A stretch of 12,766 bases of DNA, from contig JASLEW010000977.1 of NCBI GenBank assembly GCA_030150965.1, forward strand, positions 1-12,766. Direction: 5' to 3'. Each line of letters opens with the position of its first letter. The first letter of the stretch is position 1. Source of the stretch: Thermoanaerobaculia bacterium. Its GTDB lineage: Bacteria > Acidobacteriota > Thermoanaerobaculia > Multivoradales > UBA5704. Shown in pieces: positions 12,497-12,766 of the stretch. Made by a program: the position numbers and the translations under genes. The notes under the pieces were generated by a model, which saw nothing but the letters and a program-made list of their open reading frames with translations, was not told the DNA's origin and did not search any database.

Positions 12497-12766
12497 TCAC
12501 AGCCCCTCCGGCAGGCCGAGCGGCGCCTCCTTCTCGGCGCGGCCGAGGAGGAGACGGTCGGCCAGGGCGACGAGCGAAGCAGGGTAGCGGGCGCGCCAGG
12601 GCGGGGCGGCAAGGAGGGCGAGAAAAACCTGATCGGTCAGGGAGAGGGCCGCCGGCGGAACAGCGGGTACGGTCTGCGGCGACGGCAAGACTTCGGAAAG
12701 CGGTCTTCGCGGCGGCGGCGGCAAGAGCTCCTCCCGAGGGCCGAGCAGGAGGAGCCAGGCCGTGGG
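12497..12766 (-). CDS. Partial CDS, C-terminal 89 residues of an unidentified protein
   Basis: A frame open from the window edge runs 89 codons to a TGA at 12499-12497. It reads PTAWLLLLGPREELLPPPP, a Pro-rich stretch, then a helical-looking part with SLTDQVFLALLAAPPWRARY and SLVALADRLLLGRAEKEAP, ending LGLPEGL. Third codon positions are almost all G or C, as in the sure genes of the window, and a hairpin and an intrinsic terminator follow on the same strand. This supports a real gene whose start lies to the right of the window. I do not recognise a family, and the visible part has no catalytic motif. It converges on the ABC operon from the other side of the tRNA-like fragment. Confidence 0.5.
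   Translation of the reverse strand, partial: PTAWLLLLGPREELLPPPPRRPLSEVLPSPQTVPAVPPAALSLTDQVFLALLAAPPWRARYPASLVALADRLLLGRAEKEAPLGLPEGL

Overview
The window is very GC-rich and densely coded, with strong G/C bias at third codon positions. Gene content and style suggest a high-GC environmental bacterium. A member of Acidobacteriota (Thermoanaerobaculia-like) fits the Ala/Gly-rich ABC-2 permeases, the sigma/FecR/ABC gene order and the lanthipeptide-type leader, but this is inference from protein style, not a database match.

Left part (1-1939). The window opens in a nested inverted repeat about 115 nt long (1-115). Next, on the minus strand, is a 57-residue peptide gene with a RiPP leader (RKLVLARES then QGG) and a Cys/Ser/Thr-rich tail, a probable orphan lanthipeptide-type precursor. 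Divergent from it is a MarR regulator. Its promoter (TTGACA-17-TATTGT) is overlaid by two tandem 15-bp palindromes, and its GTG start lies at the predicted transcription start, which suggests a leaderless, self-controlled mRNA. The MarR gene is followed 23 nt later by a secreted Met/His-rich protein, probably metal-binding.

Middle (2022-4425). An overlapping DUF6922-type antitoxin and AbiEii-type nucleotidyltransferase toxin form a compact toxin-antitoxin unit, followed by a possible terminator. Then come a small uncertain ORF and a membrane-anchored alpha/beta hydrolase with an Asp-rich, repeat-built linker.

Right-centre (4641-12022). Six co-directional genes form one operon: an ECF sigma factor; a 969-residue zinc-finger/TM/FecR protein with a large uncharacterised C-terminal region; and two ATPase-permease pairs of the ABC-2 export type. 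Four of the five junctions overlap (three ATGA, one of 20 nt). The likely logic is a periplasmic signal, read by the FecR/C-terminal region, that releases the sigma factor and drives production of a two-part exporter.

Right end (12019-12766). The stop codon of the last permease lies inside a 42-nt 3' fragment of a tRNA-Phe-like gene (from the anticodon loop through the T-arm to the acceptor strand) with no 5' half. That is the signature of a tRNA attachment-site copy. Its orientation implies that the DNA to the left, the ABC operon included, may be the end of an integrated element. Beyond it lie an AT-rich patch, repeats of the tRNA-end motif, a minus-strand intrinsic terminator and the 3' end of an unidentified minus-strand gene that runs off the window.
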